Shown here: positions 16,618-24,754 of the stretch, piece after piece
Layout of the letters: every line of letters begins with the position of its first letter
Position numbering within the stretch: the stretch's first letter is position 1
Position numbers and translations under genes: made by a program
Source of the DNA: Cytobacillus oceanisediminis 2691
GTDB taxonomy: Bacteria > Bacillota > Bacilli > Bacillales > Cytobacillaceae
Length of the DNA stretch: 64,000 nt
Assembly: GCF_000294775.2 (NCBI RefSeq)
Contig: NZ_CP015506.1
Coordinates: 1,339,501-1,403,500 of the forward strand
Reading direction: 5' to 3'
Notes under the pieces: model-generated
The model's input: the letters and a program-made list of their open reading frames with translations, nothing else
What the model was told of the DNA's origin: nothing
The model's database searches: none

Positions 16618-17060
16618 TAATAAAATAAAAGGCAGGATCCGCTTGGAATCCTGCCTTCGGTGAAGGGGAAGCTTCTATTGGAACGTTTCTACTTCAGGTA
16701 AATTCTCTTTAACAAACACCTCATTTATGAATGAATTGTGTTCATATCTAGAGAAAATCGATCTTTGTTCAATCGGACCATCCCCTTATTATCTTTATAT
16801 GCATTCACGGGCGTATAAAGCATGGATGATAGTCTTTAACAAACACCTCATTTATAAAATGACTTAGTGACCACTTTTGATTAAGCGATCAAGTGTTTAA
16901 GATCATCAGGTTTCATGTGCAATGCAACCATCCCCTTATTAGGAACGTTTGAAGCTTATACTGAAAGGAAACTGTCTGCGACAGACACCTCATTTCAAGT
17001 TTTGATCATCTGAATGTTGTTCAAATGATTTGTTTCCCCTTCATAGATTAGAATGTCCGG
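16618..17060 (-). ncRNA. G-rich repeat RNA, candidate RosA-like sponge of RoxS/FsrA-type sRNAs
   Basis: No protein gene fits this 650-base gap. On the minus strand two near-identical units each open with TAATAAGGGGATGGT (16777-16791 and 16927-16941) and close with an identical 23-base block, ATAAATGAGGTGTTTGTTAAAGA in plain terms a 3' tail at 16706-16728 and 16833-16855. A third, diverged unit has TGAAGGGGAA (17034-17043) and AAATGAGGTG (16986-16995). The first unit's TGAAGGGGAA can pair perfectly with TTCCCCTTCA (16661-16670) near the 3' end, closing the RNA. An intrinsic terminator follows. AAGGGGATGG is complementary to CCATCCCCTT, a C-rich motif that I recall in RoxS/RsaE. B. subtilis RosA (S345) is a known sponge of RoxS and FsrA. 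Identity is inference; transcription limits are approximate. Confidence 0.5.
16629..16657 (-). terminator. Terminator of the repeat RNA between hit and ecsA
   Basis: AAGGCAGGAT and ATCCTGCCTT form a perfect 10-bp stem. On the minus strand it is followed by TTTATTTTATT; the plus strand has no T-run, so it ends leftward transcription before hit. Confidence 0.8.
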
Positions 17061-17157
17061 ATTCGGGATTTATATGCAGGGATTATCCCCAAACTGGACA
17101 ATATCCTTTGGCTTTTTTTACAATGGTCTTACATATATAGTAGGAAGGACGTTGAAA

Positions 17158-17898
17158 ATGGCGCTGCTCGAAATTAAAAACGTTACCGGCGGCTATACAA
17201 GAAACCCGGTTTTGAAGGATGTCTCCTTTGATGTGGCAGAAAAAGAAATTGTCGGCCTGATTGGTCTTAACGGAGCCGGAAAAAGTACGACCATCAAACA
17301 TGTAATTGGTTTAATGGAACCAAAGGAAGGCGAAATAACGATCAATGGCACGCAGTTCCTTAAGGATAAGGAAGGGTATCGCAAGCAATTCACCTTTGTT
17401 CCGGAAACGCCGATTTTGTATGATGAATTAACACTGGAAGAACATTTGCGTTTAACAGCCATGGCATACGGCCTGCCTGAAGCAGACTATAAATCAAGAG
17501 TGGCGACACTCCTAAAGGAATTCAGAATGGAAAAAAGACTTAAGTGGTTTCCTGCCCATTTTTCTAAAGGGATGAAACAAAAGGTAATGATTATGTGCGC
17601 CTTTCTGGTGCAGCCTTCATTATACATTGTTGATGAACCGTTTGTAGGTCTTGACCCGCTGGGCATTCAATCACTTCTTGATTTGATGAAAAAAATGAAA
17701 GAAAGCGGTTCAGGCATCCTTATGTCCACCCATATACTGGCAACTGCTGAAAGATATTGTGATCGTTTTGTGATTTTGCATGAAGGAAAAGTGAGGGCGA
17801 AGGGAACTTTAGCAGAGCTGCAGCAGCAATTTGCTATGCCGGGAGCAACCCTTGATGATTTATATATCCAGCTCACAAAGGAAGAAGATTATGTTTGA
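17158..17898 (+). CDS. ecsA: ABC transporter ATP-binding protein EcsA
   Basis: A 246-residue ATPase: Walker A GLNGAGKST near residue 38, signature FSKGMKQKVMIM near 137, Walker B YIVDEPFVGLDP near 156 and the H-loop STHI near 190. EcsA with EcsB affects protein secretion, competence and sporulation, and the complex is needed for site-2 protease RasP activity. Start MALLEIKNVTGGYTRNP matches the family; a TTG 6 bases upstream is possible. AGGAAGGA precedes. The next gene overlaps by 8 bases. Confidence 0.95.
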   Translation: MALLEIKNVTGGYTRNPVLKDVSFDVAEKEIVGLIGLNGAGKSTTIKHVIGLMEPKEGEITINGTQFLKDKEGYRKQFTFVPETPILYDELTLEEHLRLTAMAYGLPEADYKSRVATLLKEFRMEKRLKWFPAHFSKGMKQKVMIMCAFLVQPSLYIVDEPFVGLDPLGIQSLLDLMKKMKESGSGILMSTHILATAERYCDRFVILHEGKVRAKGTLAELQQQFAMPGATLDDLYIQLTKEEDYV

Positions 17899-19111
17899 TG
17901 AAAAACAGTTATGGAAGGAGAGATTCGGGAGGACAGTCAAAGAGCTTTCCCGCTATCTCCGTTATATTTTTAATGGCCATATTGTCATTGTCATGGTGTT
18001 CCTTCTGGGTACTGCCGCTTTTTATTATCAGGAGTGGATAAAGACACTTCCCAGTCATTTTCCTGCTGCAGCGGTAATGGCAATTATTTTAGCCCTTCTG
18101 GTTACATACAGCCCGATTTATACATTTTTTTCTGAGGCAGACAAAATTTTTCTTCTGCCGCTTGAAGATAGGCTCTCAAGTTATTTTAGACGCTCGCTGG
18201 CAGTCAGTTTTTTGGTGCATGCATACATCCTGGTAATGGGGCTGGGGATTTTTATGCCCTTGTATGCCAGAGTGAATGATGGCAGTTTTAATACGTTTTT
18301 ACCTTTTCTGCTTATCCTGCTGTCGTTAAAAATTATCAATTTGCTGATCCGCTGGAAGATACAATATTACATTGAAACTAGCGTGCATATCCTGGATGCA
18401 TGTGTCCGCTATGCAGTAAACGCTGTGTTTCTATATTTCCTTTTTAGCGGTGCTTCCCCCATTTTTATGCTGGCTGCAGGCGTGCTGCTGATTCTGCTGT
18501 ACTTGTTCTTCAGCATGAAATCCAGGGATAAAGGACTAAAATGGGAGATTTTGATTGACCAGGAAGAGAGGAGAATGACGTCTTTCTATAGGCTTGCCAA
18601 TATGTTTACAGATGTTCCAAAACTGAAAGATCGCGTAAAAAGGCGGAAATGGCTTGATTGGCTGATATCAGGCATTCCTTTCAAACAGGATGCGACTTTT
18701 AAAAACCTTTTTGTTAGAACGTTTCTCCGTTCTGGTGATTACTTCGGTATATTCATTCGTTTAACATTTATTGGTGCTGGAGCGATTTATTTAATCTCGT
18801 ATGGAATGGGACAAATACTGCTTGTACCGCTCTTCATGTACTTAACAGGCTTTCAGCTCCTGCCTTTATGGAATCATCACCAGGATAAGCTGTGGGTGAA
18901 TTTATACCCGGTTAAAGGGGACATAAAGGAGAAGTCCTTTAAACAGCTGCTTACTGGCATCCTATATGTTCAGGCACTCCTCTTATCGCTGGCTGTCCTG
19001 GCCAATGGCGGATGGATGGGATCACTGCTGTCTTTGGCATTAGGGATTTTATTTGCATATGTATATACCCATTTCTATATTCAGAAACGGCTGGCGGGCA
19101 GCCGGGCATAA
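17891..19111 (+). CDS. ecsB: ABC transporter membrane subunit EcsB
   Basis: A 406-residue polytopic membrane protein with helix pairs at about 35-75, 105-175 and 185-210, and a C-terminal cluster (about 290-400). N terminus MFDEKQLWKERFGRTVKELSRY and position after ecsA identify EcsB. The ATG overlaps the ecsA stop (ATGTTTGA), indicating translational coupling. The transported substrate remains unknown. Confidence 0.93.
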   Translation: MFDEKQLWKERFGRTVKELSRYLRYIFNGHIVIVMVFLLGTAAFYYQEWIKTLPSHFPAAAVMAIILALLVTYSPIYTFFSEADKIFLLPLEDRLSSYFRRSLAVSFLVHAYILVMGLGIFMPLYARVNDGSFNTFLPFLLILLSLKIINLLIRWKIQYYIETSVHILDACVRYAVNAVFLYFLFSGASPIFMLAAGVLLILLYLFFSMKSRDKGLKWEILIDQEERRMTSFYRLANMFTDVPKLKDRVKRRKWLDWLISGIPFKQDATFKNLFVRTFLRSGDYFGIFIRLTFIGAGAIYLISYGMGQILLVPLFMYLTGFQLLPLWNHHQDKLWVNLYPVKGDIKEKSFKQLLTGILYVQALLLSLAVLANGGWMGSLLSLALGILFAYVYTHFYIQKRLAGSRA

Positions 19112-19168
19112 AATGAAACCATTGCTGACTGGCATACGTATATATAGTCATCCTGAATGAAGGCAGGT

Positions 19169-19900
19169 ATGAAAATGAGGGAGTATGAATTAAAAGCGTA
19201 TCACGAAATTGAAGAGTGGAAGAGACGAATAAATAAGCGTTCCAGTATGCTGAACCGCCTTTCGAAAAAAGCTCAAACAAAGGTAAATAGTATAATACCC
19301 GAAAAAGCTCATCAAATTATTACAGACAGCATAAAGAATATGGTAAAGGCAACCCTGATTGGATCAAATGCAACCACCAGAAAAAAACATTCCGCCAGCC
19401 GTGGCCTTGAAGTAATGGATCACATGCTTGAAGAGAAGGTTTCGACCTACCGCAAAACAGCTGCGGTCGAAGGGGCCGGGACTGGAGCAGGAGGAATTCT
19501 CCTTGGCCTGGCAGATTTTCCTTTACTGCTGAGCATAAAGATGAAATTTCTTTTTGAAGCTGCCGCCGTATATGGGTTTGATACAAATGATTATGAGGAG
19601 CGCCTGTTTCTCCTGCACGTCTTTCAGCTCGCATTTTCCAGCGATGACAAAAGGAAAGAAACACTGAAGCTGATTGAAGAATGGGATGACCGTAAGGAAG
19701 CTCTGGCAGACATGGACTGGAAGGTATTTCAGCAGGAATACCGTGATTATATCGACTTCGTTAAGATGCTCCAGCTGGTGCCCGGTATAGGTGCTGCTGT
19801 TGGAGCATATGCGAACTATAATTTGCTTGACCATTTAGGAGAAACCGCTAAAAATGCTTATCGTCTGAGGATATTAAAGACTGCCCCGAGACCTGATTAG
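19169..19900 (+). CDS. ecsC: EcsC family protein
   Basis: A 243-residue EcsC-family protein. The conserved core includes RKTAAVEGAGTGAGGILLGLADFPLLLSIK (about residues 92-121) and a second glycine-rich hydrophobic patch VPGIGAAVGAYANYNLL near 205. It closes the ecsABC operon, 57 bases after ecsB. Function is unknown. ATG at 19169 (MKMREYELKAYHEIEEWK) fits AAGGCAGG; ATGs at 19157 and 19175 are alternatives. Confidence 0.9.
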   Translation: MKMREYELKAYHEIEEWKRRINKRSSMLNRLSKKAQTKVNSIIPEKAHQIITDSIKNMVKATLIGSNATTRKKHSASRGLEVMDHMLEEKVSTYRKTAAVEGAGTGAGGILLGLADFPLLLSIKMKFLFEAAAVYGFDTNDYEERLFLLHVFQLAFSSDDKRKETLKLIEEWDDRKEALADMDWKVFQQEYRDYIDFVKMLQLVPGIGAAVGAYANYNLLDHLGETAKNAYRLRILKTAPRPD

Positions 19901-19916
19901 GCTTGGGGTTTTTTTT
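19883..19916 (+). terminator. Terminator after ecsC
   Basis: CCCCGAG and CTTGGGG form a stem (one G-T) around a 12-base loop, followed by eight Ts. Confidence 0.75.
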
Positions 19917-19945
19917 GGCAATTTTAGATGGGGGCGAGTGAGTTT

Positions 19946-20117
19946 ATTGCGCAATTTGGCCAGGGATTGTACCGAAGAGATTCGGGTATGCGTCAAAAGA
20001 GGAGAGGAAAGCGCCAAAAAAACAGTTAATTGCGCTGAAACGAAGGAATTGCGCCAAGCCGGTTGAGGAATGCGCTGAAAATATTCCGGTATGCGCCAAA
20101 TGGGAAATTGATTGAGA
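19946..20117. repeat. Degenerate tandem array of 19-22-base TGCGC units
   Basis: Eight to nine imperfect units start with ATTGCGCC/T or ATGCGCC/T and have a GG-containing second half. Starts are at about 19946, 19966, 19988, 20009, 20029, 20048, 20070, 20091 and perhaps 20111. Examples are ATTGCGCTGAAACGAAGGA and ATGCGCCAAATGGGAAATTG. It fills the gap between ecsC and the convergent amidohydrolase gene, and no reading frame on either strand looks coding. Confidence 0.65.
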
Positions 20118-20171
20118 CAATAGCTCCAAACATAAAATCCGCTGATAAAAAGGTCCACACCACAAAAGAAA

Positions 20172-20191
20172 TGGGCCAGTCGCCTGGCCCA
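20172..20191 (-). terminator. Terminator after the M20 amidohydrolase gene
   Basis: TGGGCCAG and CTGGCCCA form an 8-bp stem with a 4-base loop, followed on the minus strand by TTTCTTTTG. Confidence 0.7.
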
Positions 20192-20205
20192 ATCTATATT
20201 ACCTC

Positions 20206-21414
20206 TTACGATCCTACCTCGACAGAATCCTTGCTTTCATGAAAGCTATGATAGTTTAAAGCTGCTGATCCCAATGTTTTGGCTGCGATCAGCATGGCTT
20301 TTTCATCGATATCAAACTTTGGATGATGGTGCGGGTAATTTTCATCTGTGTTTTCCGGTCTTGCACCTGTAAAGAAGAAGGTGCCTTTAACCTGCTGGAG
20401 ATAGTAGGCGAAATCTTCCCCGCCCATATCCGGCTCTGTTTCTTCTACCCACTTGACTTCATCAATCTTCCCTGCAAGTTCAGCCAGGAATTCGGTTTCT
20501 GTTTTATGATTAATAACAGCAGGATAGCCTCTATGGAATTGATAATCATAGGAGCTGTCTGCTGTGTAGCATGTTCCTTTAACAATGCGCTCGATTTCCT
20601 CTTCGATATTGGTGCGGACGTCCTCGTTAAATGTACGGACGGTCCCGATCAATTTTGCTCTATCGGCAATTACATTAAATGCGTTATCAGCTACGAATGA
20701 TCCAACTGTTACTACTGCAGAATCAATGGGATTTACTTTTCTGCTGACGATTTGCTGAAGATTCACGACCAGCTGAGCCGCAGTTACAATAGCATCCTTT
20801 GTTTTGTGAGGCTGTGCTCCATGTCCGCCTTTTCCTTGGATGGAAACTTCAAACCTGTCTGCTGCCGCCATAAATGGACCGACTCGATATTGAATTTTCC
20901 CTGTTGGTTCGGATGCCCATAGGTGAGTTCCAAAAATGGCGTCGACTCCCTCAAGGCAGCCATCTTCGATCATCGATTTCGCGCCGCCTGGGGCATATTC
21001 CTCAGCGTGCTGGTGAATCATGACATATGTACCTTCTAGTTCATCGCGAAGTTCATTGAGTGCCTTTGCCAGCACAAGCAAGGTTGCTGTGTGTCCATCA
21101 TGTCCGCAAGCATGCATAACACCTGGTACCAATGATTTATATGGGACATCCTTTTCATCTTGGATAGGCAGTGCATCAAAGTCGGCTCTTAAAGCGATGG
21201 TTTTTCCTGGTTTGCTGCCATAGATCTTAGCAACAACCCCATTACCTCCTATATGCCCCTGGACTTCAATCCCCAGATTTTCATAATAGGTTTTGATATA
21301 GTGAGCCGTCTTTTCTTCCTTAAAGGATACTTCAGGGTTCTGGTGAAGATAGCGGCGGATGGAGACCATTTCATCGTAATAGCTTTCCAGTTTTTTAAAT
21401 AACGTTTCGGACAT
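20206..21414 (-). CDS. yhaA: M20 family metallo-amidohydrolase (YhaA)
   Basis: A 402-residue di-zinc hydrolase of the IAA-amino acid hydrolase/N-acyl amino acid deacylase group. Metal site motifs: MHACGHDGHTA near residue 100, HQHAEEYAPGGAKSM near 135, GTHLW near 163, GKGGHGAQPH near 195 and a late HHHPKFDI near 360. Members release amino acids from N-acyl conjugates. GATAGGAGAGG precedes the ATG. Position next to ecsC matches yhaA in B. subtilis. Confidence 0.9.
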   Translation of the reverse strand: MSETLFKKLESYYDEMVSIRRYLHQNPEVSFKEEKTAHYIKTYYENLGIEVQGHIGGNGVVAKIYGSKPGKTIALRADFDALPIQDEKDVPYKSLVPGVMHACGHDGHTATLLVLAKALNELRDELEGTYVMIHQHAEEYAPGGAKSMIEDGCLEGVDAIFGTHLWASEPTGKIQYRVGPFMAAADRFEVSIQGKGGHGAQPHKTKDAIVTAAQLVVNLQQIVSRKVNPIDSAVVTVGSFVADNAFNVIADRAKLIGTVRTFNEDVRTNIEEEIERIVKGTCYTADSSYDYQFHRGYPAVINHKTETEFLAELAGKIDEVKWVEETEPDMGGEDFAYYLQQVKGTFFFTGARPENTDENYPHHHPKFDIDEKAMLIAAKTLGSAALNYHSFHESKDSVEVGS

Positions 21415-21563
21415 GATTTCCTCTCCTATCTTTATAATTTTTTCATTATTATAACATTCTTTAATAGGTTAAAGGGGGAAATCTTTTTTAAAACTTAACA
21501 TAATACAAATGAATCAGAGATGATACTATAAATTAAAATGCTAAATGGGAGGGATTAGTAAGA

Positions 21564-22226
21564 TTGAAAACGCATAAATCTAAATGGGCATACTTTTTCC
21601 TGGCTGTATCTGCGGCAGTTTTTCTCTATTTTTTGGCTTCTGTTAATATCGGAGCATCACTGGAATTTGATCGTTATTTTTCGAAATTTTTTACAGGTTT
21701 GTTTTCAGAAAATACCCATCCATTTTTTGAAGCTATGGACACTTTGGGAGATAAAGCCGGTGTTGGAATTATCACATTGGCATTCTTATTGTTACTTTTG
21801 TTTAAATATAGGAATTATGAAGCGATGGCATCAGTTGTTTTTGCTGTTGCAGCGGGAAATGAAGTAAATAAGTGGCTTAAAGAGGCTATTGGCAGGCCGC
21901 GCCCTGATCAGGAACATCTGGTTGATGTGGCGAGTCTCAGCTTTCCGAGCGGACATGCAATGATTGGGATGATCCTCTATGCGGTTATGGCCTATTTTAT
22001 CATTGACGAATTAAAGTCCAAGTCTGCAAAATGGATCACGGCGATATTAGCTGGCATATGGATTTTTCTAATGGGAATCAGCCGGATTGTGATGGGTGTA
22101 CATTATCCGTCAGATATTGCAGCGGGATTTGCAGCAGGATATATTTGGGTATTTATTACGATTTCACTTTACGCAGCACTAAAGTCAATGTTCAGAAGAA
22201 ATTCACACCAGAGAGACTCGGCATAA
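21564..22226 (+). CDS. PAP2 family phosphatase
   Basis: A 220-residue membrane protein with about six helices and the three acid-phosphatase signatures: KEAIGRPRP near residue 110, FPSGHAM near 131 and SRIVMGVHYPSD near 172. Relatives dephosphorylate undecaprenyl pyrophosphate or phosphatidylglycerophosphate. TTG start follows GGGAGGGA. Substrate cannot be decided from sequence. Confidence 0.88.
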   Translation: MKTHKSKWAYFFLAVSAAVFLYFLASVNIGASLEFDRYFSKFFTGLFSENTHPFFEAMDTLGDKAGVGIITLAFLLLLLFKYRNYEAMASVVFAVAAGNEVNKWLKEAIGRPRPDQEHLVDVASLSFPSGHAMIGMILYAVMAYFIIDELKSKSAKWITAILAGIWIFLMGISRIVMGVHYPSDIAAGFAAGYIWVFITISLYAALKSMFRRNSHQRDSA

Positions 22227-22259
22227 AGTAAAGAGACTATCGCAGATAGTCTCTTTACT
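22227..22259. terminator. Bidirectional terminator between the PAP2 and yhfA-like genes
   Basis: AGTAAAGAGACTATC and GATAGTCTCTTTACT form a perfect 15-bp stem with a GCA loop. Confidence 0.85.
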
Positions 22260-22264
22260 GCTTT

Positions 22265-23671
22265 TTAAATGAGAAACATGGCTGCAATAGTTGTCACAAT
22301 TAAACCAATTGTCACCGGAAGCAAATTCCTGCGTGCCAGTTCAAAAGCGTCTACATTACAGATGGCTGCTGCAGGGATGAGGGCCCAAGGAACAAGCGTA
22401 CCTCCGCCTACCCAGATTCCGGCTACCTGGCCTAAAGCTGTTAGGGTTGCCGCGCCTGTGCCTATGGCTGCCGCGAACAGGCTTGCAATCGAGCCGGCAA
22501 GTGATATGCCGGAAAAACCAGATCCGTCCAGGCCGGTAATGGCGCCAACCACTGTTAATGTAATGGCCCCTACTTCTTTGCTTAAAGGTACAGCGGATGC
22601 CAGGCCAACTCCAAGATCATTAACGATTCCATGAGAGTCTTTTGGCAGAAAGTCTCCTATCATTTGAGTAAATCCAGCGTCCCCCAGATAAAAGAAAGCT
22701 GCAATTGGAATTACAGGGCCAAAAACCCTAAAACCAAACTGGAAGCCTTCAACTAAATAGCCAGTTGTTTTTTCAAGGCCTTTATTCCGATGTGCAGATA
22801 GCGAAATCATCAGAAGGATGAAAATCGATGTCCCGCCTACTAAAGCTGTTGCGTCACCGCCCTGGAGGTCGAGTGCAAACATGGCAGCAACATCAGCAGC
22901 AAATAAGACAGGAATGAATAGGGCAAAAAAACGCTTTTGATTAAGTGATAGCAAATGTTGTTGACTGGCGTCAGACTGAAGTTCGGCAGGGGTATCCACG
23001 GTGAGTCCTGTTGCTGCATTCAGCTTTCCGCTTTTCATGTCTCTCTTTATAAGATAAAAAGCTGTAATAGTTGTCACTGATCCCATAATAATAACAAGCG
23101 GAATACTGGCTGATATGACTTCCCCGACAGGAAGCCCGGCTGCATCGGCAGTTAACTTCGGTGCAGCCTGGATTATAAAATCCCCGGATAATGCAATACC
23201 GTGTCCGAATAGGTTCATGGCCATTGCCACGCCCAAAGCAGGCAATCCAACCCGGATGGCTACTGGGAGAAGTACTGCTCCCATTAATGCAACTGCAGGA
23301 GATGGCCAAAAAAACCATGAGATGACCATCATCAAAATCCCAATAGTCCAATAGGCGAGCGCTGGTGTCCTGATTAATTTGGTAAAAGGAGAGATCATGA
23401 CATCATTGATTCCAGTTATGGTCAGTGTCCGGCTCATGGCGACAATTATTGAAATGACCAGTATGGTGGAAAGGAGTTCTGTAATGGCAAAAATAAAACT
23501 GGTAAAAATACTGCTGACTGAACTGCTTAAGGAGCCGGTAGCCGTTATGGCAATTAAAAAGATGCCTGCAATACAGACAAGGGTTGTATCTCTCCTCATA
23601 ATCATGAAACCAATAATTAACAGAATAAAAAGAACATAAATCCAATGGATGGCTGTAAGTTCAACTCCCAT
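22265..23671 (-). CDS. yhfA: YhfA-type putative carrier, polytopic membrane protein
   Basis: A 468-residue protein with 11-13 hydrophobic helices and paired glycine/proline-rich re-entrant-like segments (FFWPSPAVALMGAVLLPVAIRVG near residue 120; TGAATLTALGQVAGIWVGGGTLVPW near 405). The architecture suggests a member of the ion-transporter superfamily. Adjacency to yhaA matches yhfA of B. subtilis, whose substrate is unknown. AAGGGGGAAA precedes the ATG. Confidence 0.7.
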   Translation of the reverse strand: MGVELTAIHWIYVLFILLIIGFMIMRRDTTLVCIAGIFLIAITATGSLSSSVSSIFTSFIFAITELLSTILVISIIVAMSRTLTITGINDVMISPFTKLIRTPALAYWTIGILMMVISWFFWPSPAVALMGAVLLPVAIRVGLPALGVAMAMNLFGHGIALSGDFIIQAAPKLTADAAGLPVGEVISASIPLVIIMGSVTTITAFYLIKRDMKSGKLNAATGLTVDTPAELQSDASQQHLLSLNQKRFFALFIPVLFAADVAAMFALDLQGGDATALVGGTSIFILLMISLSAHRNKGLEKTTGYLVEGFQFGFRVFGPVIPIAAFFYLGDAGFTQMIGDFLPKDSHGIVNDLGVGLASAVPLSKEVGAITLTVVGAITGLDGSGFSGISLAGSIASLFAAAIGTGAATLTALGQVAGIWVGGGTLVPWALIPAAAICNVDAFELARRNLLPVTIGLIVTTIAAMFLI

Positions 23672-23920
23672 CTATTTTCCCCCTTTCATAATTCCATAGA
23701 GAAGCGCCGATTTAGGCGAATCACCCGATTTGGAATGTATTACAGAATATGATGGGAAGAAATAAATGGTGATATGAATTGCATCCGTCCGGAGGCGGAG
23801 GCTGAACCACTCTGCGGAATGTTTCGGTAAAACAGCTGAGTGATAAAATGAATATATTGAAGGAAAAGGTTTCTATTTTAGCGAATACAAGAATAGGAGA
23901 AAAGAAGGAAGGGAACGCCT

Positions 23921-24745
23921 ATGAGATACAGGTCAGTTAATCAGATCATCTTCGCGGTAACTTTATCAGCAGTTGGAGTTTTGCTTCTCCTTATGAACAT
24001 AGGTGTCATTTCCTTGGAAATAAAAGAGGTATTTGTCGTAATTTACCCCTTTATTTTATTGGCTGCAGGACTCCATTACCTGCTGTCATACATGTTGAAG
24101 AAAAGCCGGAGCGGAATGTTTCCCGGGTTATTTCTAATAGTATTTTCTTTTCTATTAATCCTTGATCGTTTTGAAGTAACTGAATTTAGGTTTATGGAAA
24201 TATGGAAACTTTGGCCCCTGTTCCTTATTTTTTTCGGCATTAATATTTTATTGAAACGAGATCGTTTGAAGATTCATTTTGAACAGGATTTCCCAGCGGA
24301 TATATATGAAAAAAACAAGGGTGCAGCGGAGAAGAAGGTTATTAATATATCAAAATACGAAAGCCCGCAGCCGCTTAAAAATATAAGAGGTTTTTCGATT
24401 GGCGATGTGGATTTTAAACAGCCAAATTGGTCTCTGGAGCCAATGGATTTATATACAATGATCGGTGATTATTTTATTGATTTCAGCAAGGCCTTCATCC
24501 CGGAGAAAGAGACACCTGTCATTGTAAGAGGGTGGATTGGGGATGTGAAAATGATCATTCCTGAAAACATTCCCGTGATGATCCAGTCAAATATTAATAT
24601 AGGTGACATTCGCATTTTTGATCAAAAGACAGGTGACATTAACCGCAGTCTTCAATATAAGTCGCCCGGTTACGATGAAGCATCAAGAAAGCTGAGAATC
24701 GCTGTACAAGTAAAAATTGGATCCATCCGGATCGATAAAGTATAG
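23921..24745 (+). CDS. liaF: LiaF, inhibitor of the LiaSR two-component system
   Basis: A 274-residue protein with four N-terminal membrane helices (about 8-110) and a C-terminal cytoplasmic beta-rich domain containing GDVDFKQPNWSLEPMDLYTMIGDYFIDFSKAFIP, the LiaF/VraT signature. It restrains LiaS until cell-wall stress occurs. GGAAGGGAAC precedes the ATG. It starts a three-gene operon; no liaI or liaH homologue is seen next to it. Confidence 0.92.
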   Translation: MRYRSVNQIIFAVTLSAVGVLLLLMNIGVISLEIKEVFVVIYPFILLAAGLHYLLSYMLKKSRSGMFPGLFLIVFSFLLILDRFEVTEFRFMEIWKLWPLFLIFFGINILLKRDRLKIHFEQDFPADIYEKNKGAAEKKVINISKYESPQPLKNIRGFSIGDVDFKQPNWSLEPMDLYTMIGDYFIDFSKAFIPEKETPVIVRGWIGDVKMIIPENIPVMIQSNINIGDIRIFDQKTGDINRSLQYKSPGYDEASRKLRIAVQVKIGSIRIDKV

Positions 24746-24754
24746 GGGTATATG

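Noticed and set aside
16777-16941. A CRISPR-like array suggested by repeated 15- and 23-base blocks between hit and ecsA
   Set aside because: Only two exact copies of each block, unequal spacing (127 and 150 bases) and no cas genes; an RNA gene with repeated units explains it better.
19874-20192. Two overlapping minus-strand ORFs of 82-94 codons after ecsC
   Set aside because: They are created by the TGCGC tandem array, lack ribosome sites and overlap each other and two terminators.
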